Below, piece by piece: positions 30,788-40,085 of a DNA stretch of 64,000 nt (position 1 is its first letter; each line of letters opens with the position of its first letter). A program made the position numbers and the translations under genes. A model generated the notes under the pieces. It saw only the letters and a list, made by a program, of their open reading frames with translations, was not told the origin of the DNA and did no database searches. The DNA is from PMNU01 sp035479875 (GTDB lineage Bacteria; Patescibacteriota; Saccharimonadia; Saccharimonadales; UBA4665): assembly GCA_035479875.1 (NCBI GenBank), contig DATIIH010000009.1, forward strand, positions 1 to 64,000, read 5' to 3'.

Positions 30788-31477
30788 CTAGCGTTGTTTA
30801 ATTTTGAAACGAGTGGGATAGTCGGTGACCACACCGTATAGGCCGCGCTTTGCCCAGCGTGCTGCTTTGCGTGGGTTATTCAGGGTATAGACAACCAAAT
30901 GGTAGCCGGCATGATGCACCGCCGAGATGTACCCCCACCATACAACATACTGGAACATAGCAATCCGTTTGGCACCAACTAGTCGAGCTCGACGGGCTGC
31001 CCACAAGCCGGACACCCGGGCGTTGACAACTGGCTCAATCTGCGGCAGCGCCTCGTGTAGTGCCTCAAGTGTGCGTTGACTAAATGAGGCAAACAAAAAG
31101 TCTTTGGGGTGCCAACCCTTCTTTAAAAAGTGCGTCACTACTTTAATAACGGGCAGCACATCAACGGCTGGCTTTACTTCGAGTACCATGGGCACGCGGC
31201 GGTCGACGGCACGGATGGCGTCTTCAAGCGTCGCCAGGTCAGAGTTGCGTGACTTGAGCTCGGCCAGGTTTTGTCGAGCAATCAGCACGTGGCGCAATGA
31301 GTAGCCGCGGTTGTCGTGCATAAACGGAGAATGGCCCAAAATCGGCACGCCATCTTTGGTAACGCGAATATCAATCTCAATCTCGTCGGCGTGGGCGTTC
31401 AAGCCGGCGGTAATCGCTACCAGCGTGTTTTCTGGCGCCAAACCCCGGGCGCCACGGTGGGCAATCACTTTTGTCAT
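30788..31477 (-). CDS. Glycerophosphodiester phosphodiesterase
   Basis: A 229-aa TIM-barrel enzyme that releases glycerol-3-phosphate from deacylated phospholipids. VIAHRGARGLAPENTL (about residues 4-19) holds the first catalytic His, Arg and Glu; EIEIDIRVTKDGVPILGHSP (about 34-53) holds the metal-binding Glu/Asp and the second His, although the usual H-D after it reads H-S. EVKP follows near residue 100. No signal peptide, so it is cytoplasmic. It is divergent from ppa with overlapping -10 regions (31490-31499). Confidence 0.92.
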   Translation of the reverse strand: MTKVIAHRGARGLAPENTLVAITAGLNAHADEIEIDIRVTKDGVPILGHSPFMHDNRGYSLRHVLIARQNLAELKSRNSDLATLEDAIRAVDRRVPMVLEVKPAVDVLPVIKVVTHFLKKGWHPKDFLFASFSQRTLEALHEALPQIEPVVNARVSGLWAARRARLVGAKRIAMFQYVVWWGYISAVHHAGYHLVVYTLNNPRKAARWAKRGLYGVVTDYPTRFKIKQR

Positions 31478-31538
31478 GTTCTTTACTTAATAGTACAATA
31501 AAACCAAGTAATTAGTAGCATGAGTTAAGGAGATATCA

Positions 31539-32075
31539 ATGGCTGATTTTAATGTAGTGCTAACGCCGGGCGACTGGCAAAACGGCGTTGTGACCACGGT
31601 GGTCGAAATTCCCGAAGGCTCAACCTTAAAGGTTGAATGGCGACGCAAGCTCGGCGTCTTTGAAATTGACCGCGTTGAGCCACGGATTTTTGCCAAGCCG
31701 GCAAGCTACGGTTTTATTCCACAAACGCTAGACGAAGATGGCGACGAGCTCGACGTCCTCGTAGTATGTAGCGAGCCAATCCCTACGGGTGTATATTTGC
31801 AGGCCAAGATCGTTGGCGTTATGAACTTTGAAGACGACGGTGAGATGGACCACAAGATTGTGGTTGTGCCGGCAGACGACCGTGATAACGGCGACCGCAT
31901 TAACTCGCTCGACGACCTCGGCGAGCGCTGGAAACAAAAGCTAGAACACCACTTTACCCATTACAAAGACCTCAAGAAGCCAGGCAGCACCAAGGTGCTA
32001 GGCTGGGGCGGTGTGGACGAAGCCAAAAGGATCATAGAAGAGTCCATCACGCGCTGGAATAACGAGGCAAAATAG
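31539..32075 (+). CDS. ppa: Inorganic pyrophosphatase (class I)
   Basis: Hydrolyses pyrophosphate to phosphate, pulling biosynthetic reactions forward. The 178-aa protein is of normal length, with the signature DEDGDELDVLV (metal-binding Asp residues, about 66-76), the KVEWRRK/RIFAKPASYGFIPQT substrate-binding residues and the later DRDNGDRIN region. AAGGAG precedes the ATG at good spacing. Followed five bases later by a NUDIX gene, possibly co-transcribed. Confidence 0.97.
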   Translation: MADFNVVLTPGDWQNGVVTTVVEIPEGSTLKVEWRRKLGVFEIDRVEPRIFAKPASYGFIPQTLDEDGDELDVLVVCSEPIPTGVYLQAKIVGVMNFEDDGEMDHKIVVVPADDRDNGDRINSLDDLGERWKQKLEHHFTHYKDLKKPGSTKVLGWGGVDEAKRIIEESITRWNNEAK

Positions 32076-32080
32076 CCGTT

Positions 32081-32500
32081 ATGCGGATAGCCGTTACCGC
32101 GCGCGCAATCGTACTCAATCCGAACGGCCAGCTTCTGATCATTCGGCGTAGCGCCACAGATCCATCTCATGGTGGCAAGTGGGACTTACCGGGTGGGCGT
32201 GCTAATACTGGCGAGGATGCGCGCGCTGCTGCCATTCGCGAAACCCGCGAAGAAATTGGGCTCAACCTTGCGTTGCCTGACCTATTGTACGGTGTGAGTG
32301 CTGCGCGGTCTGATGGTAGCGGCACATGGCTGTTCTTTGCGGAGCGGGTTCCAGCTGACGCCACGATTTCGTTAGGAAATGAACATGACGCGTTTAAGTG
32401 GGTCGATTTTGTCGACATGCCAAAGTACACCGACTATGAATTACTGCTCGGCATGTATGCCTACGTCACCGAGCACCGCTTGCTCGAACTAGTTGCATAA
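32081..32500 (+). CDS. NUDIX hydrolase
   Basis: A 139-aa protein with a complete NUDIX box, GGRANTGEDARAAAIRETRE then EIG (about residues 38-60), matching G-x5-E-x7-REUxEExGU. LPGG precedes it. Possible role in removing oxidised or unwanted nucleoside diphosphate derivatives; the pyrophosphate or phosphate product could be handled by the adjacent pyrophosphatase. The substrate is not predictable. Confidence 0.93.
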   Translation: MRIAVTARAIVLNPNGQLLIIRRSATDPSHGGKWDLPGGRANTGEDARAAAIRETREEIGLNLALPDLLYGVSAARSDGSGTWLFFAERVPADATISLGNEHDAFKWVDFVDMPKYTDYELLLGMYAYVTEHRLLELVA

Positions 32501-32561
32501 CCAGCCTATCACCCCGTACAATAGCACCAGAATGTGCTAACGCTTAAGAAGGGACGAATGT

Positions 32562-33581
32562 ATGGCAACACGGGTAGCAATTAACGGATTCGGACGCATT
32601 GGGCGTAACGCCTTTAAGATTGCGTTTGACCGCACAGACCTAGAGATCGTCGCGATAAACGACCTCACCGACACCAAGACGCTGGCGCACTTGCTCAAGC
32701 ACGACAGCAACTACGGCGCGTACTCGCACGACGTGTCATACGACGACACAAACATTATCGTCGATAAAAAATCAATTAAAGTTTTGGCCGAGAAAGACCC
32801 GGCTGCATTGCCGTGGAAAGACCTGAACGTCGACGTAGTCATTGAATCCACTGGCTTCTTTGTAGATCCTGCCAAAGCCAAGGCACACATCGACGCCGGC
32901 GCCAAAAAGGTGGTGATTAGCGCACCCGCCAAGGGCGATGGCGCTGCAACGGTGGTTCTGGGCGTAAACGAAAAAGACCTCGAAAGCGCGCCAGAAATTA
33001 TTAGCAACGCCAGCTGCACCACTAACTGTATTACACCGGTAGCCGCGATTATCGAGAGCAACTTTGGTATCGAAAAAGCCATGATGACCACTATCCACAG
33101 TTACACCGCCAGCCAAAAGCTGCAAGACGCTCCGGCTAAAGACCTGCGCGAGGCCCGCAACGCGGCCGAAAACATCGTACCAACCACTACCGGCGCCTCA
33201 ATTGCTGCCGGCCAGGCACTCCCCGCACTTAAGGGTATCTTCGGCGGGTTGTCTATCCGCGTTCCCACCCCGGTAGTTTCACTCAGCGACTTTGTGATCA
33301 TTACCAAGCGCAAAGTCACCGTCGAAGAAGTCAACGAAGTCTTTAAAAAAGCCGCCGCCAACCCGTATTACCAAGGCATTTTGGCCGTCACCGAAGAAGA
33401 GCTGGTAAGTAGCGACTTTATTGGCAACAGCCATTCGGCAATTGTCGACCTCAAGCTCACTGCCGTCGTAGCCGACACCATGCTCAAAGTGGTTGCTTGG
33501 TACGACAACGAATGGGGCTACAGCAATCGTTTGGTTGAAGAAGTAGCCGACATCGGCCGACTCTTGAACAAAAGCAAGTAG
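32562..33581 (+). CDS. gap: Glyceraldehyde-3-phosphate dehydrogenase (type I)
   Basis: A 339-aa glycolytic enzyme. NAD-binding AINGFGRIGRNAFK is at the start; the catalytic Cys lies in SNASCTTNC (about residues 147-155), the base His in TTIHSYTASQ (about 174-183), and WYDNEWGYSNR near the C-terminus. It has its own upstream region with AAGGGACG before the ATG. With PfkB kinase, aldolase and the pentose-phosphate genes downstream it forms the core carbon-metabolism block. Confidence 0.98.
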   Translation: MATRVAINGFGRIGRNAFKIAFDRTDLEIVAINDLTDTKTLAHLLKHDSNYGAYSHDVSYDDTNIIVDKKSIKVLAEKDPAALPWKDLNVDVVIESTGFFVDPAKAKAHIDAGAKKVVISAPAKGDGAATVVLGVNEKDLESAPEIISNASCTTNCITPVAAIIESNFGIEKAMMTTIHSYTASQKLQDAPAKDLREARNAAENIVPTTTGASIAAGQALPALKGIFGGLSIRVPTPVVSLSDFVIITKRKVTVEEVNEVFKKAAANPYYQGILAVTEEELVSSDFIGNSHSAIVDLKLTAVVADTMLKVVAWYDNEWGYSNRLVEEVADIGRLLNKSK

Positions 33582-33655
33582 CCAGCTTCTTTTTAGTGGA
33601 TTTACTCCTTATATCATGATATAGTAGGTTTAACCTAATGTGGTGAGCCTACGGC

Positions 33656-34459
33656 ATGATAAAGACGATAATAAAATTTGGGCTTTGGTTAGCGGCGCTT
33701 CTAGCGGTGTGGCAAATTGGCACATCGCCTACGGTATCGAACGCCTTTATGAATTTGTATGTAGCCGGTGTTGTGCCGGGTACTCATGACGTGCTTACGC
33801 CAGGCCAGGAATTCTGGATGCTGGGTGCGTTATTGTTCATCGCCGTGGCCGCCATCTTCTTTACTAATATCAAGCGCAGCATTTTACGTCTAGTACACCG
33901 CACACCTCAAACGCTACAGGTATCTAACGCTGTTGCTAAAACGCCTAAGCCGGCCAAGCCCGCTAAAGCTCCCAAGCCCAAAGTTATTTTGGTTTTGCCG
34001 ATTAAGACTAAAAACAGCCGTTTGGTGCCGTACGCCCGCCGCATTATTTACTATATGCAGACTGTTGGTCGCCGCATTCTGGCGCTGGCTGGACCGCGTG
34101 TCGAAAAGGTGCTGCACTTCGCTGGTGCGGTTTCACGTTCGGCCTCGGCAGCCGTTAGTATCAAGACCCAGCGAACGTGTGTTGCAGTTATTGCCTACGC
34201 TACATTTTTCGCTGAGCGCCTAGTACGGCTGTCTATCCGTTCTGCCGAAGTCACGCGGTTTTTTGTGGCAGCCAAAGCCATCCTGATTTGGCGCTGGGCC
34301 GAACCTCGCATCCATGACTTTGATCGTTATCTGAACCGCCGTCTGCATCAAAACGAAACTGCCGCTGCAGTTCTAGCTTTTGGCAGCCAATCGTATGAGC
34401 TCTGCCGCGACTGGGTAACCGTGCTTGTAGCCCGGCTAGAGCGCGCCCTACAAAAATAA
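33656..34459 (+). CDS. Hypothetical membrane protein
   Basis: An unrecognised 267-aa protein. There are two hydrophobic segments near the N-terminus (about residues 5-22 and 55-72), then a Lys/Pro-rich linker (KTPKPAKPAKAPKPK) and a very basic, Arg/Ala-rich helical region of about 150 residues. This looks like a cytoplasmic, positively charged tail that might touch nucleic acid or membrane surface. An AT-rich promoter-like region (ATATCATGATATAG) precedes it. Function unknown. Confidence 0.65.
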   Translation: MIKTIIKFGLWLAALLAVWQIGTSPTVSNAFMNLYVAGVVPGTHDVLTPGQEFWMLGALLFIAVAAIFFTNIKRSILRLVHRTPQTLQVSNAVAKTPKPAKPAKAPKPKVILVLPIKTKNSRLVPYARRIIYYMQTVGRRILALAGPRVEKVLHFAGAVSRSASAAVSIKTQRTCVAVIAYATFFAERLVRLSIRSAEVTRFFVAAKAILIWRWAEPRIHDFDRYLNRRLHQNETAAAVLAFGSQSYELCRDWVTVLVARLERALQK

Positions 34460-34501
34460 CTCTTTCAGGCGCCCTCTAAAGCGCGGTATAGTATAAGCAG
34501 T

Positions 34502-34945
34502 ATGAAACTGTTTATTGCTGCCGATCATAATGGGTTTGAGTTTAAACGAATATTGCTTGAAACGCTCCTGCGCGTCGGCTACGAAGTTGTCGACGAAGGC
34601 GACCAAGAACTTAAACCCGACGACGATTTTCCACAGTTTGCCGCCCGCGCCATTCAAGCACTCAAAGCCGGCGCTAGAGACGACAAAGCTATTCTTATCT
34701 GTGGCAGCGGGCAGGGCATGTGTATGGCCGCCAATCGCTACAAGGGCATCCGAGCCAGCTTGGTTTGGAACGCCGAAGAAGCCCGCGCTGCACGTAACGA
34801 TGACGACAGCAACGTGCTCTGCCTGCCGGCTCGCTACATGTCGGCCGACGAAGCTGTTAGCCTTGCCGAAACCTGGCTATCGACGCCATTCGCCGGCGCA
34901 CCGCGCTTCAAGCGTCGCATTAAAGAGCTCGACGAACTAAATTAA
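34502..34945 (+). CDS. rpiB: RpiB/LacAB-family sugar-phosphate isomerase
   Basis: A 147-aa isomerase, probably ribose-5-phosphate isomerase B. The signature opens KLFIAADHNGFEFK and includes ICGSGQGMCMAANRYKGIRA (about residues 65-84, with the active-site Cys in the CGSG loop) and ARNDDDSNVLCLPAR. It interconverts ribulose-5-P and ribose-5-P. TATAGT (34487-34492) lies nine bases before the ATG. First of the local pentose-phosphate genes. Confidence 0.94.
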   Translation: MKLFIAADHNGFEFKRILLETLLRVGYEVVDEGDQELKPDDDFPQFAARAIQALKAGARDDKAILICGSGQGMCMAANRYKGIRASLVWNAEEARAARNDDDSNVLCLPARYMSADEAVSLAETWLSTPFAGAPRFKRRIKELDELN

Positions 34946-34949
34946 GAGA

Positions 34950-35063
34950 TTACAAACCTTTGAGAATAACCGATAGGTGCTTGCTCGGTGCGGGCAGCGC
35001 AACAGTCTTCGGCACTTTGGGCGCCGTAGCTTTGGATCGGACTTTAGGAGTTGGTTTGCTCAT
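34950..35063 (-). CDS. Small basic peptide, 37 aa
   Basis: MSKPTPKVRSKATAPKVPKT then a short hydrophobic end (HLSVILKGL). It is strongly basic and Pro-rich. TATACT lies six bases upstream of the ATG, the same leaderless layout as its neighbours, which is the main support. It follows the membrane-protein gene on the same strand, whose stop overlaps this promoter. Might be a nucleic-acid-binding or ribosomal-surface peptide; no family recognised. Confidence 0.45.
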   Translation of the reverse strand: MSKPTPKVRSKATAPKVPKTVALPAPSKHLSVILKGL

Positions 35064-35065
35064 AC

Positions 35066-35503
35066 CTATAGTATAGCCAAAAGGACGGCAAAGCCCAAGC
35101 CAGTAAGCACAATCGATACCAGGCAAAAGCGCATCCGTACTCTGTTGAGTTGTTCGTTATGGTGGATGGCGGCCGACGTGTCGGCCAGGAGTTGCAAAAC
35201 TAATGTATCGTGGTCCATGGCGAGATACTCGGGTACGTCATCAAGGTCGGGGAGGCCGTAGTACTTGCGTGGCCAAACAGAGAATAGATCAAGCAAAAAC
35301 GACAACCCAAACGGGATATACAGCACAGCGAATTCCCATGTAGGAATGTGGAGTCCGGCCTGAGCGATGAATATAATCAGCGCAAGATTAGTGCCCAAAA
35401 TGGCCAGCGCTTTGGTATCAATTCCGTCGCTATCGGACATAATCTGGCCGAGGCGGTTTTGCTGAGCGTCGAGTAGTGGTGTGAGGTCTTGTTCGTTTGC
35501 CAT
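35066..35503 (-). CDS. Hypothetical small membrane protein
   Basis: A 145-aa protein with a soluble N-terminus (about 30 residues), two helices (LAILGTNLALIIFIAQAGL and FAVLYIPFGLSFLLDLFSV), a cytoplasmic-type loop with WPRKYYGLPDLDDVPEYLAMDHD, and a third helix at the C-terminus (LVSIVLTGLGFAVLLAIL). The arrangement (two helices, loop, one helix) resembles SLATT-like or related pore-type proteins found with nucleotide-based effectors, but that is only a topological resemblance. No partner effector gene is adjacent. Confidence 0.6.
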   Translation of the reverse strand: MANEQDLTPLLDAQQNRLGQIMSDSDGIDTKALAILGTNLALIIFIAQAGLHIPTWEFAVLYIPFGLSFLLDLFSVWPRKYYGLPDLDDVPEYLAMDHDTLVLQLLADTSAAIHHNEQLNRVRMRFCLVSIVLTGLGFAVLLAIL

Positions 35504-35545
35504 AAGCGGTATAAGCTTAATGTAAAGCTAAACTTATTGTACAAG

Positions 35546-36178
35546 ATGGAATCAACGATTTGCCCTACAATCTTAGCCGGTAACCCCGACGACTTTAACG
35601 CACAGATGGAGCGTGTGGCTGAATTTGCCGCTCGCGTACATATCGATTTGGCCGATGGCCATTTTGCACCGAGTAAAACAATTGCTATCGACCAAGTGTG
35701 GTGGCCAGGTAACATCCGAGCCGATTTGCACGTGATGTACGACAAGCCATTCGAATACGCCCGAATGCTGTTCGAGCTCCAGCCCCAGATGATTATCGTG
35801 CACGCCGAAGCAGAAGGCGATTTTGTATCGTTTGCCGAGGAGGCCCATGCCAATGGTATAGAGATAGGCGTTGCACTCAAGCCCGAGACTATGCCGCAAA
35901 TGATCGAACCGGCTTTGCCATGGATCGACCATGTATTGATATTCTCCGGCCATCTTGGCCATTTTGGCGGCGAAGCCAACACTCATCTGCTCACCAAAGT
36001 ACTCTACCTGCACAGCAAAAAACCGCAGCTCGAAATCGGTTGGGACGGTGGCATTAATACCCAAAATGTCCGCACGCTGGTTGCCGGCGGCATCCAAGTG
36101 CTCAACGTGGGCGGCTTTATTCAGCACGCGGCCGACCCGAACGGTGCTTATAATCAGCTCAAATCGCTATTAAACTAG
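35546..36178 (+). CDS. rpe: Ribulose-phosphate 3-epimerase family protein
   Basis: A 210-aa TIM-barrel protein. ICPTILAGNPDDF at the start, VHIDLADGHFAPS (metal-binding His and Asp, about residues 31-43), DLHVMYDKPFEY, the second metal His region IIVHAEAE, and EIGWDGGIN (about 162-170) follow RPE order. Some positions are divergent (canonical MDVMDG is IDLADG), so activity on ribulose-5-P is likely but not certain. The frame extends upstream; ATG 35546 is the family start. Confidence 0.88.
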   Translation: MESTICPTILAGNPDDFNAQMERVAEFAARVHIDLADGHFAPSKTIAIDQVWWPGNIRADLHVMYDKPFEYARMLFELQPQMIIVHAEAEGDFVSFAEEAHANGIEIGVALKPETMPQMIEPALPWIDHVLIFSGHLGHFGGEANTHLLTKVLYLHSKKPQLEIGWDGGINTQNVRTLVAGGIQVLNVGGFIQHAADPNGAYNQLKSLLN

Positions 36179-36193
36179 GAAGCGTTTCCAACT

Positions 36194-36225
36194 TTGGCAA
36201 ACGGCTTCGTCCGGTGTACTATAGT
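36194..36225 (+). promoter_or_regulatory. Transketolase operon promoter
   Basis: TTGGCA (36194-36199), a 17-bp spacer and TACTAT (36217-36222). A four-codon mini-ORF (ATG at 36241, stop TGA at 36253) overlaps the transketolase start codon and could couple initiation. Confidence 0.55.
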
Positions 36226-36251
36226 TGTGACAGCATAAGCATGAATGGGAT

Positions 36252-37112
36252 ATGAGACAAATTTTTTCGATTGAAGCATTGGAGCTCAAAGCCAACGAGA
36301 TACGCGCAAGTATCATTGAGATGCTTGAGACCGCTGGCAGTGGCCACCCTGGCGGTTCGCTGGGCCAGGCCGACATATATACTGCCTTGTACTTCAATAT
36401 CATGAAGCACGACCCGCACAACCCCGACTGGGAAGAGCGCGACATCCTGATTCAAAGCAACGGTCATACCTGCCCGGTACGCTATGCGGCAATGGCTCAC
36501 GCCGGCTATTTTGATATTAAGGAGCTCAAGACGCTCCGCCAGCTTGGATCGCGCCTGCAAGGGCACCCCGAGCGTACGAAATTGCCGGGGGTGGAAAACA
36601 CTAGCGGGCCGCTGGGTTCCGGCCTAAGTCAGGCCGCCGGTATGGCGCTGGGGCTACGCATGAACAAGCAGCAGCACCGTTGGGTGTACGTGACTACGGG
36701 CGATGGCGAGCTGGATGAGGGTAATAACTGGGAAGCAATCATGTTAGCCAGTAAGTACAAGCTTACCAATATGATCGTGATTGTGGATCGCAACAACATC
36801 CAGATTGACGGGCCTACCGAGGTGGTGATGCCGCTTGAGGACCTGCGGGCAAAATGGGAAGCATTCGGCTGGCACGTGTTGGAAATCGACGGTAATGATG
36901 TTGAGGCAGTCATCGACGCCTGCAACATGGCTAAGGCCATCGTCGAAAAGCCGGTCGTGATTTTGGCACACACTATTCCTGGTAAGGGCGTGGACTTTAT
37001 GGAATACGATTTCCACTGGCACGGCGCGCCGCTCAACGAAAAGCAGGCTCAGGATGCGCTCAAGCAAATTCACACGCTCAAAGGCAAAATTAATAAAGAG
37101 TACGATTCATGA
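36252..37112 (+). CDS. tktA: Transketolase, N-terminal (TPP-binding) subunit
   Basis: A 286-aa protein equal to the first half of a normal transketolase. SGHPGGSLGQADIYTALYF (about residues 30-48) and the TPP/Mg motif GDGELDEGNNWEA (about 151-163) are present. It must pair with the C-terminal subunit encoded immediately downstream (four-base overlap). It moves two-carbon units between sugar phosphates, linking glycolysis to the pentose pathway. Split transketolases are common in CPR bacteria, archaea and some firmicutes. Confidence 0.95.
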   Translation: MRQIFSIEALELKANEIRASIIEMLETAGSGHPGGSLGQADIYTALYFNIMKHDPHNPDWEERDILIQSNGHTCPVRYAAMAHAGYFDIKELKTLRQLGSRLQGHPERTKLPGVENTSGPLGSGLSQAAGMALGLRMNKQQHRWVYVTTGDGELDEGNNWEAIMLASKYKLTNMIVIVDRNNIQIDGPTEVVMPLEDLRAKWEAFGWHVLEIDGNDVEAVIDACNMAKAIVEKPVVILAHTIPGKGVDFMEYDFHWHGAPLNEKQAQDALKQIHTLKGKINKEYDS

Positions 37113-38092
37113 GTGATATGCATCTGATCGACGATATCCGGGCCAAAGACATCCTAAAAGAACCTATACGCGACGGGTTTGGCCGTGGCATATTGGAAGC
37201 AGGAAAGCGCAATGAAGACATAGTTGTCGTTTGCGCTGATTTGCTAGAAAGCGCCCGATTGACAGCGTTCTCTGAGGCGTTTCCGGAACGATTTATCGAG
37301 ACCGGCATTGCGGAGCAGAATATCGTTACCGTCGGCAGTGGCCTAGCGGCTGTAGGCAAAATTCCGTTTGTTGGCAGTTATGCTGCGTTTTGCCCGGGGC
37401 GCACGTGGGAGCAAATCCGTACCACGATTTGCCTGAACGATCAGCCCGTGAAGATTATGGGTAGTTATGCTGGCGCATACACGTCGCCGGACGGCGCGAC
37501 ACACCAGGCGTTCGAGGATATCGCGCTGATGCGGGTATTGCCGAACATGGTGGTTCTGGTGCCCTGCGATAGCGTGGAGGCAGAAAAGATGGTTCACGCC
37601 ATGGTCGCCGACAAACGTCCGAACTATATTCGTATGACGCGAGCCGGGTCGCCCGTTATTACGACCGACAAAACGCCGTTTGAAATCGGTAAGGCATATG
37701 TTTTCCGCGAAGGCAGCGACATCACGCTTATCGCGACTGGCACTATGACGTATCAGGTGCTGGTTGCGGCCGATATGTTAGCCAAAGACGGTATTCACGC
37801 CGAGGTTGTGCATGTGCCAACGGTCAAGCCGCTCGACGAGCAGACAATTCTTACCAGCGTTAAAAAAACAGGCGCCGTTGTCGTCGCCGAAGAAGGCCAG
37901 ATTGCTGGGGGCCTAGGCGGGGCGGTGGCTGAGTTGCTCGGCGAGCACTTCCCGGTGCCGATGAAGCGCATCGGCGTGCAGGACCGTTTCGGGGAGTCGG
38001 CCCCCACAGCCGAGGAATTGCTCAAACACCTTGGCCTAGACGCCGTGCACATCGCCTTAGCAGCACACACAATTATTGAGCGCAAGCACTAG
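37109..38092 (+). CDS. tktB: Transketolase, C-terminal subunit
   Basis: A 327-aa protein: pyrimidine-binding domain with ETGIAEQNIVTVGSGLA (about residues 71-87; the Glu contacts TPP) and GATHQAFEDIALMR, then the C-terminal transketolase domain (about 195-320, with VVHVPTVKPLDEQTI and DRFGESAPTAEELL). Translation is coupled to the N-terminal subunit by ATGA. The order tktN-tktC and proximity to rpe and rpiB support the non-oxidative pentose pathway. Confidence 0.95.
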   Translation: MSDMHLIDDIRAKDILKEPIRDGFGRGILEAGKRNEDIVVVCADLLESARLTAFSEAFPERFIETGIAEQNIVTVGSGLAAVGKIPFVGSYAAFCPGRTWEQIRTTICLNDQPVKIMGSYAGAYTSPDGATHQAFEDIALMRVLPNMVVLVPCDSVEAEKMVHAMVADKRPNYIRMTRAGSPVITTDKTPFEIGKAYVFREGSDITLIATGTMTYQVLVAADMLAKDGIHAEVVHVPTVKPLDEQTILTSVKKTGAVVVAEEGQIAGGLGGAVAELLGEHFPVPMKRIGVQDRFGESAPTAEELLKHLGLDAVHIALAAHTIIERKH

Positions 38093-38097
38093 GTCAT

Positions 38098-38970
38098 ATG
38101 GACCCCGTCAGCATTATTCTCACGCAGAATACTGCCGCGGCTGTGTTTGCGGTGGTGTCCAGAAAATTATCTCCTGCACTGCCGCGTGCATATTTTCAGG
38201 TCAATGCCATCGTCATCGGCATTATGTATTTTGCTGGCCTGGCCTGGGCTGCTGTGCACCGCGGTGTGTCGGTGGCAGAACTGTTGCAATGGCTACCCTG
38301 GTTGCTTGGCGGCAGCCTGGCGTTTGCGATGACCAACGCCATTAGTTTTAAGGTGTTTCAGTATGTTGATGCAGCGATTGCCTCGCTACTGAGCACCTTC
38401 AATATTATCGCGGCGATTATTCTGTCTACGATATTTATCGGCGAAGGGCTAACGCTACGCAATGCCCTCGGGGCCGCCATTATTTTGGGTGCGGCGTGGT
38501 TGGTGCTGTCGGCGCATGTTGGCCGCCAAGAGAGGAGAGCTTGGACCATAGGACTGGCTTTATCGCTGCTTGCGGCCGTGTTTTTTGGCATTGCCATCAC
38601 CAACGAGAAATTCTTACTTAATCATATGGGTTTATCTTCCTACTTAGTTTGGGGTTGGGGTGTCCAGGTAATCGTCGCTTTTGTGTGTAGCTTTGTGTTT
38701 ATGCCACGTGGGTATCGGGACATCGCTAAAGTGCGGCCCTACGGTCTGTTGGGCATGGCCGGTGCCTTGCGGGCGATTAGCGGCTTGACGTTTGTGTTGG
38801 CTTTGGTGCGACTCAATAATCTGGCAATCGTATCGGCCTTGTCTGGGCTAAAAGTGATTCTGGCTGCAGCGTTTGGCTTGGTGTTCTTACACGAGGGGCA
38901 GTTCGCGGTGCGTAAAATAAGCGCTTCTCTGGCTGCCGCGGCCGGCGTCGCCATAATGTTCTGGAAATGA
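38098..38970 (+). CDS. EamA/DMT-family transporter
   Basis: A 290-aa protein with about ten predicted membrane helices in two EamA repeats (helix-rich segments throughout, for example VDAAIASLLSTFNIIAAIILSTIF in the first and NLAIVSALSGLKVILAAAFGLVFLHEG in the second). Drug/metabolite transporters export or import small metabolites; the substrate is unknown. It follows the transketolase operon after five bases and is likely co-transcribed, which may hint at sugar or nucleotide-sugar movement. Confidence 0.88.
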   Translation: MDPVSIILTQNTAAAVFAVVSRKLSPALPRAYFQVNAIVIGIMYFAGLAWAAVHRGVSVAELLQWLPWLLGGSLAFAMTNAISFKVFQYVDAAIASLLSTFNIIAAIILSTIFIGEGLTLRNALGAAIILGAAWLVLSAHVGRQERRAWTIGLALSLLAAVFFGIAITNEKFLLNHMGLSSYLVWGWGVQVIVAFVCSFVFMPRGYRDIAKVRPYGLLGMAGALRAISGLTFVLALVRLNNLAIVSALSGLKVILAAAFGLVFLHEGQFAVRKISASLAAAAGVAIMFWK

Positions 38971-39013
38971 TAAAGCCATAAGCGGTATAATGAGCGCAAA
39001 GAGGGAGATCACG

Positions 39014-40072
39014 ATGAATACCGATGAGCTAGAACAGATAGCAAAAAGACTAGTGGCCGATGGCAAAGGTTTGCTGGCGGCTGACGAGAGCAATGCAAGC
39101 TGCCAAAAACGTTTTGACGCTGTAGGCGTGCCATGCACCGAAGAAACGCGTCGCGAATACCGCGAGCTGTTGATCACCACACCTGGCGCAGAGGAGTTCC
39201 TGACCGGTGTTATTATGTTCGACGAAACATTTTGGCAGGCTACCGAAACCGGCCAAGTCTTCCGTGAATATCTCAAGAATCACCATATTTACCCAGGCAT
39301 TAAAGTAGACAAAGGCTTGGTGGATTTACCTGGCTTCCCCGGCGAAAAAATAACTCAAGGCCTCGACGGCTTACCCGGCCAAATGGCTAAGTATGCAGCT
39401 GCAGGTGCCAAGTTTGCCAAGTGGCGCGCAGTGATCACCATTGGCGACGGTATTCCCACTGACGAATGTATTGGTGCTAACACGCTGGTTTTGGCGCGCT
39501 ACGCCCGCATTTGCCAGGAGGTGGGCATTGTACCTATTGTTGAGCCAGAAGTCTTATTTGATGGCAACCACACCGCCGACCAGTGCGAGGCCGCCATGGC
39601 CCGCACCTTCGATATTCTGTTCCGCACGATGCGCGCTTTCCGCGTGCATTTGCCGGGTGCAATCCTCAAAACCAGCATGGTGCTGCCTGGCAAAGATAGC
39701 GGCGTGGCAATTAACCACGACGACGTGGCTGAGCGCACCGTGCGTGTCTTCCGCGAGCACGTGCCGCCGGAATTGGGCGGCATTGTATTCCTAAGCGGCG
39801 GCCAAACTAGTAACGACGCGTTTGCCGATCTCAGTAAGATTATTCAGCGCATCGTCCAGGCTGGCCCGCATCCGTGGAACGTCACATTCTCGTACTCGCG
39901 CGCACTGCAAGACCCGGTGCTTAAGGCATGGGCCAAGAATCAGAACGCGAAGCATGAGGTGCAGGCTATTTTTCACCGGCAGTTGGAGCTGGCGAGTGAT
40001 GCGGCGCATGGGAAGTTGGATGAAGCGCAGCTTGACGACAATACCGAAGCGTCTCACGCCCAAGATCTGTAA
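39014..40072 (+). CDS. Class I fructose-bisphosphate aldolase
   Basis: A 352-aa protein of the eukaryote-like class I (Schiff-base) aldolase family: GKGLLAADESNASCQKRF at about residues 17-34, KVDKGLVDLPG, PIVEPEVLFDGNHT (about 177-190), GAILKTSMVLPGKDSG with the Schiff-base Lys region (about 215-230) and VFLSGGQTSNDAF. It splits fructose-1,6-bisphosphate without metal. A TATAAT box overlaps an earlier in-frame ATG at 38990, and GAGGGAG sits before 39014, so 39014 is the start. The 3' UTR contains the second long hairpin. Confidence 0.95.
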   Translation: MNTDELEQIAKRLVADGKGLLAADESNASCQKRFDAVGVPCTEETRREYRELLITTPGAEEFLTGVIMFDETFWQATETGQVFREYLKNHHIYPGIKVDKGLVDLPGFPGEKITQGLDGLPGQMAKYAAAGAKFAKWRAVITIGDGIPTDECIGANTLVLARYARICQEVGIVPIVEPEVLFDGNHTADQCEAAMARTFDILFRTMRAFRVHLPGAILKTSMVLPGKDSGVAINHDDVAERTVRVFREHVPPELGGIVFLSGGQTSNDAFADLSKIIQRIVQAGPHPWNVTFSYSRALQDPVLKAWAKNQNAKHEVQAIFHRQLELASDAAHGKLDEAQLDDNTEASHAQDL

Positions 40073-40085
40073 TTAGAACTAGGAA